Shown in pieces: positions 62,791 through 64,000 of a DNA stretch of 64,000 bases. Position numbers and translations under genes: made by a program. This stretch comes from UKL13-2 sp038321965 (lineage in GTDB: Bacteria > Pseudomonadota > Gammaproteobacteria > Burkholderiales > Usitatibacteraceae): assembly GCA_038321965.1 (NCBI GenBank), contig JBBQFL010000005.1, forward strand, positions 1-64,000, read 5' to 3'. The notes under the pieces are model-generated. The model ran no database searches. It had not been told where the DNA came from and worked only from the letters and a program-made list of their open reading frames with translations. Position 1 is the first letter of the stretch. Each line of letters opens with the position of its first letter.

Positions 62791-63092
62791 GTAAATTCCT
62801 TAAAAATAAACACCGGGAAACTCCCCAGCGGAAAGGCAGCCTTACTAACATCAGGTAGCGTAAATGGTACAAAGAATCGGGCTCAAACAACAAGCGAGTA
62901 CTTCGGCACAAATTAACTGCATACACTGCGAATGCGACTGCACGGCGGAAGTTACGCGAAAGCCATTGATTCGTCAAGGGAAATCATAAACACACCCGGC
63001 TTGTCCTACAGCGGGCTGGGCGCGAACTTGAAACAACCTCGGCAACGAGATAGTATGTGCATATGCACTTTTAATTTATAACTGCAATTTTC
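62791..63092. other. divergent gap between cspA and marR-type genes, possible cspA leader
   Basis: This 302-base region has no coding frame that I believe. It should hold the cspA promoter and leader on the minus strand and the marR-type promoter on the plus strand. A palindrome at 63057-63068 is listed separately. No conserved cold-box could be assigned by eye. Confidence 0.45.
63057..63068. promoter_or_regulatory. candidate MarR operator
   Basis: GTGCATATGCAC is a perfect 12-base palindrome, 24 bases before the GTG start of the MarR-type gene, and next to a -10-like TATAAC at 63077-63082. MarR proteins commonly bind such palindromes over their own promoters. Confidence 0.45.
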
Positions 63093-63572
63093 GTGAAATT
63101 GACCCAACCAAACTCGTCCTCTGCGCCGCAATCAATCTCGTCACCACTTCACTGCACCTGTGGACGCCTGCGTAAACTCACACGGCGCATGACGTCGTTT
63201 TACGAGCAGCATCTGCGCGCAACCGGGCTAAAGCTATCCCAGTACGCGGTACTTTCAAACCTTTCCGATCAAGCGCAGACCATCCTGCAACTGGCTGACC
63301 GGCTGGAAATGGACCGCACCACCCTCACCCGTAGCTTGAAGCCGCTCGTGGCGCAGGGCTGGGTCATGGAAGCTGTCGGTGGCGACGCTCGTCAGCGCCT
63401 GATCAAATTGACCCCGCAAGGGAAAAGTTTTCGCCAGCAGGCGCAAGCACGGTGGCGCGATGCCCAACTGGCACTCGAGAGTCAGCTCGGGCGCGATGTC
63501 GTCTCGGCGTTGAACGCACAGTTGGAGCATGCCCTTTCGCAGCTCAAACCCGCCTTACCGGAAGACAACTGA
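63093..63572 (+). CDS. MarR-family transcriptional regulator
   Basis: The 159-residue protein has the winged-helix MarR domain at about 40-135: LSQYAVLSNLSDQAQTILQLADRLEMDRTTLTRSLKPLVAQGWV followed by the wing GGDARQRLIKLTPQG. The start is GTG without a clear ribosome-binding site; the first 20 residues are weakly supported. An unusual CTCGRLRKL with two cysteines precedes the first helix and could be redox-sensitive. The MFS gene follows by 2 bases, so it likely controls that transporter. Confidence 0.88.
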   Translation: MKLTQPNSSSAPQSISSPLHCTCGRLRKLTRRMTSFYEQHLRATGLKLSQYAVLSNLSDQAQTILQLADRLEMDRTTLTRSLKPLVAQGWVMEAVGGDARQRLIKLTPQGKSFRQQAQARWRDAQLALESQLGRDVVSALNAQLEHALSQLKPALPEDN

Positions 63573-63574
63573 AT

Positions 63575-64000
63575 ATGAGCAACAAATCGCAAGGCTATTG
63601 GACGATTGTCCTGGTGGCAGCAGCGATCCTGATGGTAACTATGGGAGCCAGGCAATCGATGGGGCTGTTTGTGTCGCCGCTCAATACCACCACCGGACTC
63701 GGCATTGCCAGTATAAGTTTCGCGATGGCGGTGGGCCAGTTCACCTGGGGCGCGGTGCAGCCGATTGCCGGTGCCTTTGCGGATCGCTATGGACCTGGGC
63801 GGGTACTGGCATCAGGCTTCATCGTGTTGGCAATCGGCAGCGCCCTCACTCCTTACATGGGCACCTCAGCCGGACTGATTTTTTCGATCGGTATCCTCAG
63901 TGCCGCCGGTGCCGGAGCATGTAGTTTTTCTGTGTTGATCGGCGCGGCGGCACAACGCCTGCCCGCCGAAAAACGCGGCATAGCGGCAGGCATCATCAAT
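63575..64000 (+). CDS. MFS transporter, N-terminal part (cut by window edge)
   Basis: The 142 codons present encode the first four or five spans of a major facilitator: GYWTIVLVAAAILMVTMGA, RQSMGLFVSPLN, FAMAVGQFTWGAVQPIAGAFADRYGPGRVL (the loop 2-3 motif GAFADRYGPGRV), and LIGAAAQRLPAEKRGIAAGIIN. It is open at the right edge. Linked to the MarR gene, it may be an efflux or carboxylate carrier. Confidence 0.85.
   Translation, partial: MSNKSQGYWTIVLVAAAILMVTMGARQSMGLFVSPLNTTTGLGIASISFAMAVGQFTWGAVQPIAGAFADRYGPGRVLASGFIVLAIGSALTPYMGTSAGLIFSIGILSAAGAGACSFSVLIGAAAQRLPAEKRGIAAGIIN

Noticed and set aside
1..64000. tRNA, rRNA, CRISPR array, prophage or insertion sequence
   Set aside because: Reading by eye found no tRNA-like arms, no regularly spaced repeats and no transposase or integrase protein. 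A tRNAscan or ISfinder search would be more sensitive.

Overview
The window looks like ordinary chromosome from a Gram-negative betaproteobacterium, probably Burkholderiales or a relative. This is inferred from moderately high GC, a complete type II secretion operon, a Bug/TctC-type binding protein, Liv-type ABC transporters, DUF1631 and DUF2867 proteins, and an outer-membrane TonB receptor. No rRNA, tRNA, CRISPR array, transposase or phage gene was recognised. Gene density is high, and coding sequence on one strand casts long antisense reading frames that are not genes.

Layout. 0.4-4.2 kb (minus): a catabolic block of Bug-type binding protein, IlvD/Edd sugar-acid dehydratase and 3-hydroxyacyl-CoA dehydrogenase. 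4.5-18.9 kb (plus): an NTF2-like gene, an oligopeptide-type binding protein and gspC in one overlapping string; then a methyltransferase gene pointing the other way; then gspD-E-F-G-H-I-J-K-L-M-N. A palindromic repeat lies between gspE and gspF. 18.9-27.5 kb: YheT-like hydrolase, phosphomannomutase/phosphoglucomutase (algC), an unknown exported protein, an S9 peptidase, a dienelactone-hydrolase-like protein and an Atg22/UMF1-type MFS transporter. 27.6-28.6 kb: a BrnT/BrnA toxin-antitoxin pair followed by a frameshifted exported small protein. 28.7-39.3 kb: a lipoprotein glycerophosphodiesterase, glnS, unknown genes, a LysR regulator divergent from a 38-residue membrane peptide, DUF2867, DUF1453, DUF885 and DUF1631 proteins. 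39.5-47.3 kb: a two-subunit molybdenum hydroxylase, small exported proteins, a candidate small RNA and an M16 peptidase.

47.9-50.1 kb (minus) is the most striking region. A protein with an N-terminal single-heme cytochrome c domain and an outer-membrane barrel resembles Cyc2-type fused cytochrome-porins. It is followed, with overlapping stop and start codons, by a diheme c4-like cytochrome lipoprotein. A perfect FNR/ANR box (TTGAT-N4-ATCAA) sits about 30 bp above a plausible -10 element, the spacing of a class II activated promoter. Together these suggest an oxygen-regulated electron path across the outer membrane.

50.7-62.5 kb holds a Liv-type ABC transporter, an acyl-CoA synthetase, an exported poly(3-hydroxybutyrate) depolymerase-like esterase between livK and livG, a divergent TonB receptor, a TetR regulator and an alpha/beta hydrolase. 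This reads as a possible system for cutting, importing and CoA-activating an ester or polyester; the T2SS encoded at 6.7-18.9 kb could export the depolymerase. The window ends with cspA, a MarR regulator and the start of an MFS transporter gene cut by the window edge.
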